Of a DNA stretch of 64,000 bases, positions 51,092-60,362 are shown in pieces (positions within the stretch are counted from its first letter, which is position 1; the number at the start of each line of letters is the position of its first letter). Location of the stretch: contig CADEEV010000016.1 of assembly GCA_902826455.1 (NCBI GenBank), positions 29,300-93,299 of the forward strand, given 5' to 3'. The notes under the pieces are model-generated. The model had not been told where the DNA came from. It did no database searches and worked only from the letters and a program-made list of their open reading frames with translations. The translations under genes were made by a program, and so were the position numbers. The stretch is from an uncultured Acidobacteriota bacterium. GTDB taxonomy: Bacteria; Acidobacteriota; Vicinamibacteria; Fen-336.

Positions 51092-53655
51092 ACGTCGGCC
51101 AGGAGCGCCAGGTCCCCGTTCAGCTCCACCCGTGACGGCCGCTGGGCCGTCTCGATCCTGAAGTCGCCGCCGTCCGTCGCCAGCTTCACGACGATCGCCT
51201 GACGCCCGCGGGGCGTGTCGGCCGCGATCTCGAGGGGAAGTCCCGGCGGCAGCGTCCGCCGGGCGCGCACCGCGACCCGCGTGACGTAGCCGCCCTCGGG
51301 CGCCGCCTCGGTCCGCGCGGAGTAGACGAGGCTCGGCAGCTCCGTTCCGAAAATCCACTGCTCGAAGTGCGGGCGCAGGTCGAGGCCCGAGGCGGCCTCG
51401 AGCGCTTCCCGCAGGTCGTCGCTGCCGGCCTTCTGGAAGCGGAACTTCTGCTGGAACGCCGCTTCGCCCTTCTGGAAGGCGGCGTCGCCCACGACGCCCC
51501 GCAGCATGTGGAGCACGTAGGCGGCCTTGTCGTAGACCAAGGAGCGGTAGACCTCCGAGTCGCCCTTCACGTGCCCGAGCCGGTAGCCGAGGTGGATCGG
51601 GCCCTTGTCGGTCTTCTGCTCGGCCCAGAAGCCCATGCGCCGCAGGATGTCCCGGAAGCGGTCCTCGCCGTAGGCCTCGCGAGCCCACAACGCCGCGGCG
51701 TACTGCGCCTGCCCCTCCGAGAGCCAGCGCTCGCGGTAGTTCTGGCCCGCGACCCCCTGCCCCCACCACTGGTGGGCGATCTCGTGGGCGAGGAAGAAGC
51801 CCGCCACGTCGCTGAAGTTCGTCGGGTCGTCGCGCAGCGTCTTGCGAAACAGCAGCGGACGCCGCGACAGCACCACCATGCCCGGCGGGCTGTGGCCGCC
51901 GGGAACGACGCCCTCGATCAGCACGACGTTCAGGTAGGGATAGGGGCACGGACCGAAGCGCGCCGTGAAGAAGCGCAGCATCGCGCCGGCCTGCTCCAGC
52001 GAGCGGCCGGCGTCTTCGCGGGTGCGCGCGGTGCCGAAGGCCGAGAGGCGGACCGGGCCTTCCTGGGTGGTGCCGGCGGCGGCCAGGCGTCCCACGACGG
52101 CCGTGAAGTACTTGGCCGGATCGTCGAAGCGGTATTCGACGACGGTCGTCTCCTTCTCGACCCGGGCCGAGACACGCTCCCCTCCGGTCACGACCGTGTA
52201 GCCCAGCGGCGCCTCGAAGCGCATGCTCGCCGTCGAGTAGTCGTCGCTCGGCGACTGCGGGTACCACGCGTTGCGGTTCGAGTAGACGAGCACCTTCTCG
52301 ATGCGCAGCTCCTCGCTCGTCATGCCGGGGTTGTCGAAGAGGGTGGCCTGCACCTCGCTCTCCACGGCAGCCGGCTTCAGCACGCCGCTGTAGCGCACCG
52401 TGAGCGAGACGTCCTCGCTGGAGCCCGTGAGGGCGCCAAGGGACACCATGAGGCTGTCCTGGTTGCGCACCCGGAAGAACAGGTGGCGCCCGGCCTCGGC
52501 CGAGGTGATCGACTCCACCTTGAGGCGCTCGTCGAGCTTCAGGCGCAGCGTCGAGGTGGGGGCCAGGAGCTTGACGCGCACGGTGTCCTCGCCCGTCACG
52601 CGCTCCTCGCGCGGGTCGAAGCGCAGCCGGACGTCGTGGCGCAGGATGTCGACGGGCCGCCCGGCGTCCTCGTCGTAGCGCGTCGAGTGGCCCGCGGCGG
52701 GGTAGAGGCAGATCTGCAGCTTGCGGGCGCGGTCGAACAGGCTCAGGCCCTCGGGCTGGTCGGCGTTGACCGTGTACGTGAGCAGGCCGCGACCTCCCGT
52801 CTCGAACGAGACGAGGGCATCGCCGAGGGACGGCAGCACCCACCACGGCGAGCCGGGCACCGCCGCGTCGAGGATGAACGAGCGCGGCGTGTTCTGGTCG
52901 AAGAAGCGCAGTGCCTCGGGGTAGCGCGACGCGGCGCTCGCGTCGAACTCGAGGCGGTTGGGGACCAGCATGCGCTGCAGGTCGGCGGGGTGCATCCGCA
53001 CGTAGAAGGCGCCCACCTTCTCGACGAGCTCGGGCCGCCCGCAGAACTGCCGCAGCTGCTCGGCTTCCGTGGGCGGCGTGGGCTTGAAGCGCACGATCCC
53101 GTCGCCGACGAACACCGCGACGGTAGGGCCCAGGATCGCCGGGGCCATGAAGAAGGTGCCCTTGCGCATCTCGATCTCGAAGTCCTCGAGCTTCAGGCGC
53201 AGGCCGTCGGCGCGGAAGCCCGCGGGGTCGAGGGAGAGGTGGACGAGGCCGTCGACGCGGCCGACGCTCTCGCGGCCCACGACCACCCAGCGCCCCTCGC
53301 GCTTCTCGAAGGTGAAGACGTACTGCTCGACGCGCCCCCGCGGCTCGAGGATCGAGATGTACTGGGCGCTCGCGCGCAGCCGCGTCGCGTTCGCCGGCAG
53401 CGTCGCCGGTCGCTCCACGACGAGGTGGCGCTCGCCCGCCTCGGGGAGCCCGCGCATGTAGGAACGCTCCTCGCTCAGCGCCGCGGCGTCGGGGAAGTTC
53501 CACAGGGCCAGGTAGGCCGCGTCGTCGCGGGTCGAGAAGGCGGCCTCGAGGCGCGCGAAGGCGGCGGCCGGCGTGTCGGGAGCGGGCTGCGACGAGGCGC
53601 CGCTCGCGACGACGAGCCAGGCCACGGCCGCGAGGCGCGCGAGGAGCGCTCTCAC
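51082..53655 (-). CDS. M1-family (gluzincin) metallopeptidase-like protein, exported
   Basis: An 857-residue exported protein (signal peptide about 1-24). The first 330 residues form an extra N-terminal region not found in standard M1 enzymes. The M1 beta and catalytic domains follow. The zinc site is HEIAHQWW (H624, E625, H628) with E647 in WLSEGQAQY, a perfect HExxHx18E. The exopeptidase GxMEN motif is missing: the equivalent loop reads GGHSPPGMVVLS, so typical aminopeptidase binding of the N-terminal amine is doubtful. Start GTG 53655 overlaps the stop of the histidine kinase (GTGA), so the two genes are co-translated. Substrate unknown. Confidence 0.87.
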   Translation of the reverse strand: MRALLARLAAVAWLVVASGASSQPAPDTPAAAFARLEAAFSTRDDAAYLALWNFPDAAALSEERSYMRGLPEAGERHLVVERPATLPANATRLRASAQYISILEPRGRVEQYVFTFEKREGRWVVVGRESVGRVDGLVHLSLDPAGFRADGLRLKLEDFEIEMRKGTFFMAPAILGPTVAVFVGDGIVRFKPTPPTEAEQLRQFCGRPELVEKVGAFYVRMHPADLQRMLVPNRLEFDASAASRYPEALRFFDQNTPRSFILDAAVPGSPWWVLPSLGDALVSFETGGRGLLTYTVNADQPEGLSLFDRARKLQICLYPAAGHSTRYDEDAGRPVDILRHDVRLRFDPREERVTGEDTVRVKLLAPTSTLRLKLDERLKVESITSAEAGRHLFFRVRNQDSLMVSLGALTGSSEDVSLTVRYSGVLKPAAVESEVQATLFDNPGMTSEELRIEKVLVYSNRNAWYPQSPSDDYSTASMRFEAPLGYTVVTGGERVSARVEKETTVVEYRFDDPAKYFTAVVGRLAAAGTTQEGPVRLSAFGTARTREDAGRSLEQAGAMLRFFTARFGPCPYPYLNVVLIEGVVPGGHSPPGMVVLSRRPLLFRKTLRDDPTNFSDVAGFFLAHEIAHQWWGQGVAGQNYRERWLSEGQAQYAAALWAREAYGEDRFRDILRRMGFWAEQKTDKGPIHLGYRLGHVKGDSEVYRSLVYDKAAYVLHMLRGVVGDAAFQKGEAAFQQKFRFQKAGSDDLREALEAASGLDLRPHFEQWIFGTELPSLVYSARTEAAPEGGYVTRVAVRARRTLPPGLPLEIAADTPRGRQAIVVKLATDGGDFRIETAQRPSRVELNGDLALLADVQR

Positions 53656-56327
53656 GCGAGGGCTGCCTGGCGCGCCGGCTGGAACTGCCGCGGCAGCTCG
53701 ACGCTGAAGACGCTGCCCTGGCCGGGCCGGCTCTCGACGCTCACCGAGCCGTTGTGGAGCCGCACGATCTCCCGCACCAGGTAGAGCCCGACCCCCGTAC
53801 CGCCGGCGCGCCGCGCGAGGCCGCCGTCCACCGTGTAGAACTTCTCGAAGATGCGCGGGATGTGCTCCGGGGCGATGCCGATGCCGAAGTCCTCGACGTC
53901 GAGGGCGAGGCCCCCGGGAACCTCGCGCCCGCGCACCACGACGCGCGAGCCGCCGCCGCTGTACTTGAGCGCGTTGTCGACGAGCTTGCGCACGACCTGG
54001 AGCAGCAGGCCGCCGTCGCCGTGGAGCGTCATGGGCGTCTCGGGAAAGTCGAGCTCCAGGGCGATCTTCTTCTTGGCGGCCATGAAGCGCAGCGGCTCGA
54101 CGGAGTTCGCCACGAGCTCGCGCAGCTCGAGGCGCTGCACCTGCAGGGTGGCTGCGGCGCCGCCCTGCTCGATGCGGCTCACCTCGATCAGGGTGTCGAC
54201 GAGGTCGATCACGCGCTCGGAGCTCTCGAGCACCACGCGCATCACGTCGCGCAGCGCCTTCTCGTCGGCCGCCCCGCTCTCCATCAGGTACTCGGCGTAG
54301 CCCTTGATCACCGTGAGCGGGGTGCGGAACTCGTGGCTCACGTTCCGCAGGTACTGCTGACGGAGCCGATCGAGATCCTCGAGGCGCCGGTTCGCCTCCT
54401 CGGTCTGGGCGAGGTGGGTGCGGGCTTCCTCGAACAGCCGCGCGTTCGTGATGGCGACGGCCGCCTGGGCCGCGAAGGCGGCCATCAGCTCCTGCTCCTC
54501 GGGGCTGAAGTGGGTGAGCTCGCGGGTCACCACCTCGAGCGTGCCGAGGACGTCGGAGCCGATCTTGAGGGGCACGCAGAGGTAGGAGCGGTAGCCGTAG
54601 CGGCTCGTGAGGTCGGCGAACTTGGCCCGCGGCTCCTTGCGCATGTCCTCGATCGCGAGGGCCGTACCCTCGCGGGCGACCCAGCCCGAGAGGCTCTCGC
54701 CGACGGCCAGCCGGTCGAAGGCCTGCACGACCTCGGGCTCGACGCCCTCGGACGCCGCCAGCTCCAGGAGCTCGCCGCGACGCAGCAGCAGCACGCAGGA
54801 GCTCGTGTTCATGATGCGGTTGACGCTGCGCGTGACCAGGGGCAGCAGCGCGTCGAGGTCGAGGCGGGCGCCGATGCCGCGGCCGACCTCGAGGAGCGAC
54901 GCGAACTCCTGGCTGCGCTTGCGGCTCGCCTCGAGGAGCTGGGCGTTGTCGAGGGCGATCGCCACGTGGCGCGCCACCGACTCCAGGACCTCGAGGTCCT
55001 CGGGAGTGAAGGCCTGCGCCCGGAAGCGCCCCAGGTTCATGGAGCCGATGATCCGCTCCTTCGAGACGAGGGGCACCGTCGCGACGGCTTGCATGCCGGC
55101 CTCGGCCATCAGGCCCTGGACGAGATGGGGAGGCGGCTCGTCGCCGCCGTGGCACCAGGCGAGCGGGCGCCGGAAGGCCCACGACACGGCCTCGCGGGTG
55201 AACGGCGCCGCCTGGCGCTTCGACGGCACGCCCACCGCGATCACCTCGATGCCGGGCTGGTGCGGCTCGAGCAATGCGATCGTCAGCCGGTCGAAGGGGA
55301 CGAGGTGGCGCACCTCGTCGGCCGCGACCCCGAAGATGTCCTCGATGTTCAGGCTCAGGTTCACGGCGTTCGCGATCTCGTTGATCGCGGCGAGGCGCGC
55401 GGCGTTGGCCTTGATGTGGCGCTGCATGTCGCGCTCGCGGGTGGTGTCGCGCACGGTCGCGATCACCGAGCGGCGGCCCTCGAACTCCACGGAGCCCGCG
55501 CGCACCGCCACGTGGACGATCGCCCCGGACTGGCTCTTGACCCGGGTCTCGAGCACGCCCGACACGGCCTGGCTCTCTTCCCAGCGCCGGTAGCGCTCGG
55601 CCAGCTCTGCCCGATCCTCGGGAGGCACCAGATCGGCGAAGCTCACGCCCATGAGCGCCTCGGCCGGTCGCTCCGCGAGCTCGGAGAAGTGGGAGTTGGC
55701 GTAGACGATGCGGCCGTCCTGGATGATCAGCACGCCGTCCTGCATGCGCTCGAGCAGGCGGCGGTAGCGGATCTCCGAGACCCGCAGCAGGCCCATGGCC
55801 TCTTCCTGCTCGAAGCGCGCGCGCTCGTGGGCCGTGATCGTTTCCTCGAGCAGGCGGTTGCGCAGCGACAGCTCCTTGTAGGCGTCGCCGAGGCGTGCCT
55901 GGACCTGGTGCAGGTAGGAGCTGGTGGTGCCGCCCATGAACGCCGTGCCGAAGAGGGAGAGGGCGTGGAAGCCGACGAGGGAATCGCCCTGGGTCAAGGC
56001 GGCCATCAGGCCCACGATGCTGGCGTCGATGCAGGCCATGACCATGGCGTAGGTGAGTCCGCCCCGGACCGAGACGGCCGCGACGTGCAGGTAGAGGAGC
56101 AGCCAGAGCGGGCTCTCCATGGCTCCCGAGAACCAGGCTCCGAGGCCGATGGCGACGGCATCGGCCACGTCGTGGGCGATCCGGAAGGCCCGCTTGTGCG
56201 TCGAGCGGCGCTCGAGCACGTACTTGAACCCGCAGAAGGCGGCGTAGCCGAGGCCCACGTACAACGCCGGCAACGGGCGGGTGCGGGGGTGGTCCCAGAG
56301 CAGGACGAGCGCGGCGATCCCGAACAC
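53652..56327 (-). CDS. Hybrid-sensor-type histidine kinase with membrane, PAS and GAF domains
   Basis: A protein of at least 891 residues. It has several N-terminal membrane helices, a PAS domain (about 185-310, YRRLLERMQDGVLIIQDGRI), two GAF domains (about 320-460 and 490-630), then the kinase core: phospho-acceptor H665 in NVSHEFRTPLT, N box LVDNALKYSGGG, and G boxes DFGIGIAP and GTGVGLYLVREI. There is no receiver domain. GTG 56327 is used as start, but the frame is open to 56433 and the extra codons (LLDHELYRRGQLFTTLARW) look like a genuine start of the first cytoplasmic part, so the true start may be a CTG near 56392. It is followed by the M1-like peptidase gene. Confidence 0.9.
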   Translation of the reverse strand: MFGIAALVLLWDHPRTRPLPALYVGLGYAAFCGFKYVLERRSTHKRAFRIAHDVADAVAIGLGAWFSGAMESPLWLLLYLHVAAVSVRGGLTYAMVMACIDASIVGLMAALTQGDSLVGFHALSLFGTAFMGGTTSSYLHQVQARLGDAYKELSLRNRLLEETITAHERARFEQEEAMGLLRVSEIRYRRLLERMQDGVLIIQDGRIVYANSHFSELAERPAEALMGVSFADLVPPEDRAELAERYRRWEESQAVSGVLETRVKSQSGAIVHVAVRAGSVEFEGRRSVIATVRDTTRERDMQRHIKANAARLAAINEIANAVNLSLNIEDIFGVAADEVRHLVPFDRLTIALLEPHQPGIEVIAVGVPSKRQAAPFTREAVSWAFRRPLAWCHGGDEPPPHLVQGLMAEAGMQAVATVPLVSKERIIGSMNLGRFRAQAFTPEDLEVLESVARHVAIALDNAQLLEASRKRSQEFASLLEVGRGIGARLDLDALLPLVTRSVNRIMNTSSCVLLLRRGELLELAASEGVEPEVVQAFDRLAVGESLSGWVAREGTALAIEDMRKEPRAKFADLTSRYGYRSYLCVPLKIGSDVLGTLEVVTRELTHFSPEEQELMAAFAAQAAVAITNARLFEEARTHLAQTEEANRRLEDLDRLRQQYLRNVSHEFRTPLTVIKGYAEYLMESGAADEKALRDVMRVVLESSERVIDLVDTLIEVSRIEQGGAAATLQVQRLELRELVANSVEPLRFMAAKKKIALELDFPETPMTLHGDGGLLLQVVRKLVDNALKYSGGGSRVVVRGREVPGGLALDVEDFGIGIAPEHIPRIFEKFYTVDGGLARRAGGTGVGLYLVREIVRLHNGSVSVESRPGQGSVFSVELPRQFQPARQAALA

Positions 56328-56574
56328 GAGGCAGCCCCAGCGGGCCAGGGTCGTGAACAGCTGACCGCGCCGATAGAGCTCGTGGTCCAGCAGTTTGAAC
56401 GCGCCTTTCCTGAAGAGACGAAAGAGGTTTCAAGTAAAACATATTTGGGCGCCGCCTGCAGGGCGTGAGCGGTCTCGGAGCGCATCTGATCAACGACTTA
56501 GACGCCTGTCGTCCGCCGGAGATCCCGCGCAGCGGAGGGAATCGCGCGCGGGGCCGGACCCATATAATCCGGAG
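56328..56574. other. Divergent intergenic region with an A/T-rich core
   Basis: The region between the histidine kinase and the nicotinate phosphoribosyltransferase gene is the longest non-coding stretch here. Bases about 56402-56448 are unusually A/T-rich for this genome (runs such as AAGTAAAACATATTTGG) and probably hold the kinase promoter on the minus strand. Part of it (56328-56433) may be coding for the kinase N-terminus. The TATAAT box at 56563 lies at the other end. I see no terminator or operator. Confidence 0.5.
56563..56568 (+). promoter_or_regulatory. Consensus -10 box (TATAAT), predicted leaderless start at 56575
   Basis: A perfect TATAAT lies six bases (CCGGAG) before ATG 56575. 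The GGAG in the spacer directly touches the ATG and is too close to act as a ribosome site. Confidence 0.6.
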
Positions 56575-57930
56575 ATGAGCATCTTCGACCGCCAACGGCT
56601 GCCGCCGTCGGTCTTCAAGCTCGACGCCGACCGCATGCGGCAGGGCTGGTACTCGGACAAGTACTTCATCAACATCGCCCGCACCCTCGCCGAGCTCGCC
56701 GCCCAGGGCTATCGCTTCGGCGGCAACGCCCCCGACCTCGCGGACCTCGATCTCGACCTCGCGAACGTCGACGTCGGATCGATCGAGGTCGAGATGCAGT
56801 GGTTCCCGAGGCGCCGGCCGCTCACGGTGGTCGCCGGCGTCGACAAGAGCCTCGCCATGCTCCGGGACTGCACCGGCTACTTCGACGACGCCGGCCGCTT
56901 CGTGAGCACCTTCGACCAGATGGAGGTGTGGGCGGTCCAGGACGGCAGCGAGGCGGCCTACGACGGCGACCCCATGAACGTCACGCCGGTCATGCGCGTG
57001 CGCGGCCGCTACCGCGACTTCGCCATGCTCGAGACCCCCACGCTGGGTGCGCTCGCCCGCGGCAGCCGCGTCGCCACGAACGTGTACGAGGTGCTGAAGG
57101 CGGCCCAGGGCAAGACCGTGCTGTTCTTCCCGGCGCGCTTCGACGCCCACGAGCTGCAGGCCGCCGACGGGTACGCGTACCAGATCGCCGTGCAGCTCTT
57201 CAACCAGAACTACGGCAAGAGCCTCTCGGCCCACGTCTCGACCGACGCCCAGGGCGACTGGTGGGGCGGCGCCGGCGGCGGCACCGTGGCTCACGCCGCG
57301 ATCGCGTGCTTCCTCGGCGACACCGCCGAGGCCACCATGGCCTTCGCCGCCACGCGGCCCGCCGACATGCCGCGCATCGCCCTCGTGGACTTCCGCAACG
57401 ACTGCGTCGGCACGTCCCTCGAGATCATCCGGCGGATGTTCCGGCGCCACCTGGAGCTCACGAAGGCCGGCAGGCTCGAGGACGCCAAGAAGTACAAGCT
57501 CTACGGCGTGAGGCCCGACACGAGCGTGACGCTGCGCGACGTCTCCGTGCCGCCGCTGGGCGACAAGCGTCTCGACTGCGGGGTCAACCCGCGCCTCGTG
57601 TTCCTGATGCGCGCCGCGATCGACCGCGAGTGGCAGGGCTGGGGCCTCGAGGGCGAGGACCGCAAGCGCGCCGAGCAGTACTGCCGCGAGGTGAAGATCG
57701 CGGTGACCGGCGGCTTCGCCCCCGCCAAGATCCGCCAGTTCGAGGAGCTCCAGGTCCCGGCCGACATCTACGGCGTCGGCTCCTGGCTCCTTTCCTCGTG
57801 CGACGTGTGCGGGACCAACACCGACTTCACGGCCGACGTCGTGCGCGTGCGGATCCACGGCAAGTGGTACGACCTCGCCAAGACCGGCCGCAAGGCCTGC
57901 GACAACCTGATGCTGGAGCGCGTGCAATGA
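56575..57930 (+). CDS. Nicotinate phosphoribosyltransferase-like protein
   Basis: A 451-residue enzyme of the NAPRTase/NAMPT family, which makes nicotinate mononucleotide for NAD salvage. Family blocks are WYSDKYFINIARTLAE (about 22-37), the FAMLETPTLGALARGSRVAT stretch (about 144-163), the AHAAIACFLGDTAEATMAF block (about 240-258) and the PRPP-binding VDFRNDCVGTSLEI region (about 269-282). Later, VKIAVTGGFAPAKIRQFEE is the phosphate-binding strand-loop. It lacks the extended C-terminus of NAMPT. Its TGA overlaps the ATG of the CcdA gene (ATGA), so the two are coupled. Confidence 0.82.
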   Translation: MSIFDRQRLPPSVFKLDADRMRQGWYSDKYFINIARTLAELAAQGYRFGGNAPDLADLDLDLANVDVGSIEVEMQWFPRRRPLTVVAGVDKSLAMLRDCTGYFDDAGRFVSTFDQMEVWAVQDGSEAAYDGDPMNVTPVMRVRGRYRDFAMLETPTLGALARGSRVATNVYEVLKAAQGKTVLFFPARFDAHELQAADGYAYQIAVQLFNQNYGKSLSAHVSTDAQGDWWGGAGGGTVAHAAIACFLGDTAEATMAFAATRPADMPRIALVDFRNDCVGTSLEIIRRMFRRHLELTKAGRLEDAKKYKLYGVRPDTSVTLRDVSVPPLGDKRLDCGVNPRLVFLMRAAIDREWQGWGLEGEDRKRAEQYCREVKIAVTGGFAPAKIRQFEELQVPADIYGVGSWLLSSCDVCGTNTDFTADVVRVRIHGKWYDLAKTGRKACDNLMLERVQ

Positions 57931-58664
57931 ACGGATCCGTCTCGCTCTTGACCGCCTTCGTGGCCGGAATCCTCTCTTTCGTGTCGCCCTGCGTGCTGCC
58001 GATCGTGCCGGGCTACCTGTCCTTCATCAGCGGCGCGAACCTGGCGCAGTTCAAGGACGGAGAGCTGCCGAAGGGCCTGGCGCGGCGCGTCGCGATCACG
58101 AGCCTGTTCTTCGTGCTGGGCTTCTCCACGGTGTTCGTGGCCCTGGGCGCTGCCGCGACCTGGATCGGCTACTACCTGCAGCAGTACAAGCGGCCACTGG
58201 GCATGGCGGGCGGCGTCGTCATCATCCTCCTCGGGCTGCACACGGCCGGCATCCTGCCGATCAAGTGGCTGCTGTACGAGAAGCGCGCCGAGGTGAAGAC
58301 GCGGCCGGTGGGGCTCGTCGGCGCCTACGTCGTGGGCCTTGCCTTTGCCTTCGGCTGGACGCCCTGCATCGGGCCGATCCTCGGCGCCATCCTTCTGTAC
58401 GCCTCGCAGCAGGAGACCGTCGCGCAGGGCGTGATGCTGCTGCTCGCCTACTCCCTCGGCCTGGGCATTCCCTTCGTGGCCGCCGGTCTCGCGATCCACG
58501 GCTTCTTCGCGACCTTCGCGCGGCTGCGCAAGCACATGAAGGCGATCGAGTACGCGGCCGGTGCGCTGCTGATCGGCGTGGGCCTGCTCCTGGTCACCGA
58601 CCGCCTGACGGTGCTCGCGATCTACTTCTCGAAGCTCTTCCCGTCGCTCGCCAGGATCGGCTGA
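57927..58664 (+). CDS. ccdA: CcdA/DsbD-type thiol-disulfide transporter
   Basis: A 245-residue inner-membrane protein with about six helices. It has the paired redox cysteines in the DsbD/CcdA positions: C22 in SFVSPCVLPIVPG and C147 in AFGWTPCIGPILG, each followed by the conserved proline-rich kink. It passes electrons from cytoplasmic thioredoxin to periplasmic partners, for example cytochrome c maturation proteins or TlpA-type thioredoxins. A TlpA-like lipoprotein is encoded 2.8 kb downstream (61420-61938). The gene overlaps the nicotinate phosphoribosyltransferase stop by four bases. At the 3' end it overlaps the convergent membrane protein gene by 43 bp. Confidence 0.92.
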   Translation: MNGSVSLLTAFVAGILSFVSPCVLPIVPGYLSFISGANLAQFKDGELPKGLARRVAITSLFFVLGFSTVFVALGAAATWIGYYLQQYKRPLGMAGGVVIILLGLHTAGILPIKWLLYEKRAEVKTRPVGLVGAYVVGLAFAFGWTPCIGPILGAILLYASQQETVAQGVMLLLAYSLGLGIPFVAAGLAIHGFFATFARLRKHMKAIEYAAGALLIGVGLLLVTDRLTVLAIYFSKLFPSLARIG

Positions 58665-60268
58665 GCGCCGGCGACCTCGTAGAGCCGGTCGCCGTCGGGC
58701 AGCACCTCCACGAGCCGGAACGTCCTCGAGCGGTCGAGGGCCTTTCCGAGCTGGGCCATCTCGGCGCGATCGGCGCCGTCGAGGACGTCCTTCTGCCGGC
58801 CCGTGGGCAGGATCAGGTAGCGCAGCCCGAACTCCCGCACCAGGCGCCGCGTCGACTCGGTCGCGTCCACGTCGGCCGGCACCTGCTGCAGCCACTCCCG
58901 CTGCATCACCTCGCGCAGCTCGCGCGTGCGCGTCGGGATGAAGGCCGAGGACCCGTTCACGACGGGCAGGCCGTGGCGCGCGGCCCAGAGCATCGTGGCT
59001 TCGGCGTACACGGGCACCTCGAGGATCGGCCCGGGAGGCAGCGAGCACACGCGCTCGTAGGCGGGCGGCAGGCCGCGCGGGTAGCGCACGAGCCGCGGCC
59101 CGGGCCCGAGGGTCTCGACGACCGCGAGAGCCACGAAGAGGGGACCGGCCCAGGCCTTCGTGGCGAGCCCGGAGCGCGCCCAGCCCAGCCCCGCGATGAC
59201 GTAGAACAGCAGCAGGCCAATCGTCGCGAAGGTCCAGGGGTGCCGCATGCTCGTGAGAGGCGGGATCGAATAGAGCAGCGTGTAGAACGGCGTGCGCGGG
59301 CCCAGCGAGATCACGATCAAGAGCACGAAGGCCGCCGCGTAGAAGGCGAAGTCCCGGCCCCGCCGGACACAGGCCACGATCACGAGGCCGATCCCCAGCA
59401 GGCCCGGGAAGAAGCGCTCGCCGAGCGGCGGGAGCCAACGGCTGTAGACGTAGGCGCGGCTCGTGAGATCGAGGGCCGGATTGAACGAGAGCTCGGAGGA
59501 CAAGGCGGGGGGCCGGGTGAAGGCCGGATCCCGGTGCTTGAGCGCGACGAACGCCTGGGCGTACGGCAGGATCACGAGGGCCGCCACCACGACCGCGAGG
59601 CTCGCCCAGGCCAGGGTTGCCCAGCGGAAGTCCCGGAGATGGCCCACTGCGAAGGTCACCGCCAGCACGGCCGCGCCCGCCGCGTAGTACCCGGTGGTGG
59701 CGCCCGTGAGCCCGAAGGCGAGGCCGCACAGCAGGGCGGTCCGCAGGGAGGGCCGCTCGACGAGGCGGTGCAGGCCGAGCAGGAAGAGCGCGAGCCATCC
59801 GGTGACGAGCAGGGGCAGGTGGAGGATGTGGTACGCCTGATGCGAGCTGAGGGCCGCCAGTACGCCGGTCACGAGCCCGGCGGCCCGGCTGCCGGTCCGT
59901 TGCAGCACCAGGAAGTGCCACGCCCAGCCCGAGAACGCGATGGCCACGAGCAGCGCCACGTTGTACAGCGTCACCGGCTCGCGGACCAGCAGGTGGAGCG
60001 GCAGCAGGAACGGCATCAGGCCGAAATGGACGTGGGAAAAGATGACGGCGTGATCCTGCGGGTGGAAGATGTTGCCCTGCAGGATTGCCGAAGGCTGGAA
60101 GAAGTGCGTCGTGACCCAGTGCAGCGACCACAGGTCGGTGAACGGATCGACCCGGGTCAGCATGAAGCCGCCGAGGTCGCGGCCGAGGGGCCAGGTGGCC
60201 CGGAGCGCCAGGGCCACGAAGCCGAGAAACACACCCACCTCGAGCGCCACCGCCTTTGCCAGCCGCAC
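58622..60268 (-). CDS. Polytopic membrane protein, GT39/GT-C-like
   Basis: A 548-residue protein with about 11-12 membrane helices and a soluble C-terminal domain (about 400-548). The first extracytoplasmic loop has DPFTDLWSLHWVTTHFF, an acidic motif in the place of the GT-C active-site Asp, then HPQDHAVIFSHVHFGLMP. This suggests a lipid-sugar-dependent glycosyltransferase or a relative without proven activity. GTG 60268 is the start, with TAAGAT exactly six bases upstream. Its last 43 bp overlap the ccdA gene. It resembles in general plan, but is not obviously homologous to, the membrane proteins at 15799 and 63002. Confidence 0.68.
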   Translation of the reverse strand: MRLAKAVALEVGVFLGFVALALRATWPLGRDLGGFMLTRVDPFTDLWSLHWVTTHFFQPSAILQGNIFHPQDHAVIFSHVHFGLMPFLLPLHLLVREPVTLYNVALLVAIAFSGWAWHFLVLQRTGSRAAGLVTGVLAALSSHQAYHILHLPLLVTGWLALFLLGLHRLVERPSLRTALLCGLAFGLTGATTGYYAAGAAVLAVTFAVGHLRDFRWATLAWASLAVVVAALVILPYAQAFVALKHRDPAFTRPPALSSELSFNPALDLTSRAYVYSRWLPPLGERFFPGLLGIGLVIVACVRRGRDFAFYAAAFVLLIVISLGPRTPFYTLLYSIPPLTSMRHPWTFATIGLLLFYVIAGLGWARSGLATKAWAGPLFVALAVVETLGPGPRLVRYPRGLPPAYERVCSLPPGPILEVPVYAEATMLWAARHGLPVVNGSSAFIPTRTRELREVMQREWLQQVPADVDATESTRRLVREFGLRYLILPTGRQKDVLDGADRAEMAQLGKALDRSRTFRLVEVLPDGDRLYEVAGAQPILASDGKSFEK

Positions 60269-60274
60269 GCCGAG

Positions 60275-60280
60275 ATCTTA
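60275..60280 (-). promoter_or_regulatory. -10 box (TAAGAT) of the GT-C-like gene, predicted leaderless GTG start
   Basis: TAAGAT on the minus strand is six bases (CTCGGC) before GTG 60268. The same spacing as in the ATG cases, here with a GTG, supports both the box and the start. Confidence 0.5.
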
Positions 60281-60303
60281 AGCCACGTCGCTGGCTCATG
60301 TTG

Positions 60304-60333
60304 TTGACTCTACGGGCGTTGACCCCTTATATT
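60304..60333 (+). promoter_or_regulatory. Strong sigma70-like promoter of the desaturase gene (TTGACT-18-TATATT)
   Basis: TTGACT (60304-60309) and TATATT (60328-60333) are each one base from consensus and are 18 bp apart. It is the clearest -35/-10 pair in the window. The start should be near 60340, giving a leader of about 23 nt to GTG 60363 or about 80 nt to GTG 60420. Confidence 0.75.
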
Positions 60334-60362
60334 GCGGCAATCTCCGACTCTGCCCGTAGGGC

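Noticed and set aside
56006..56485. Minus-strand frame starting at ATG 56485 as an alternative N-terminus for the histidine kinase
   Set aside because: It is in a different frame from the kinase. Its Ser/Trp/Pro-rich translation has no family features, and joining it would need a frameshift I cannot support.
51082..57927. A single frame of 2281 codons without a stop on the minus strand
   Set aside because: Only the last 857 codons are the M1-like peptidase. The rest runs antisense or out of frame through the histidine kinase and nicotinate phosphoribosyltransferase genes, and the residue content (Arg, Gly, Ala, His rich) is that of a GC-rich shadow frame.
60319..60324. TTGACC as an alternative -35 box for the desaturase gene
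   Set aside because: It lies only three bases before TATATT; the TTGACT at 60304 has a proper 18-bp spacer.
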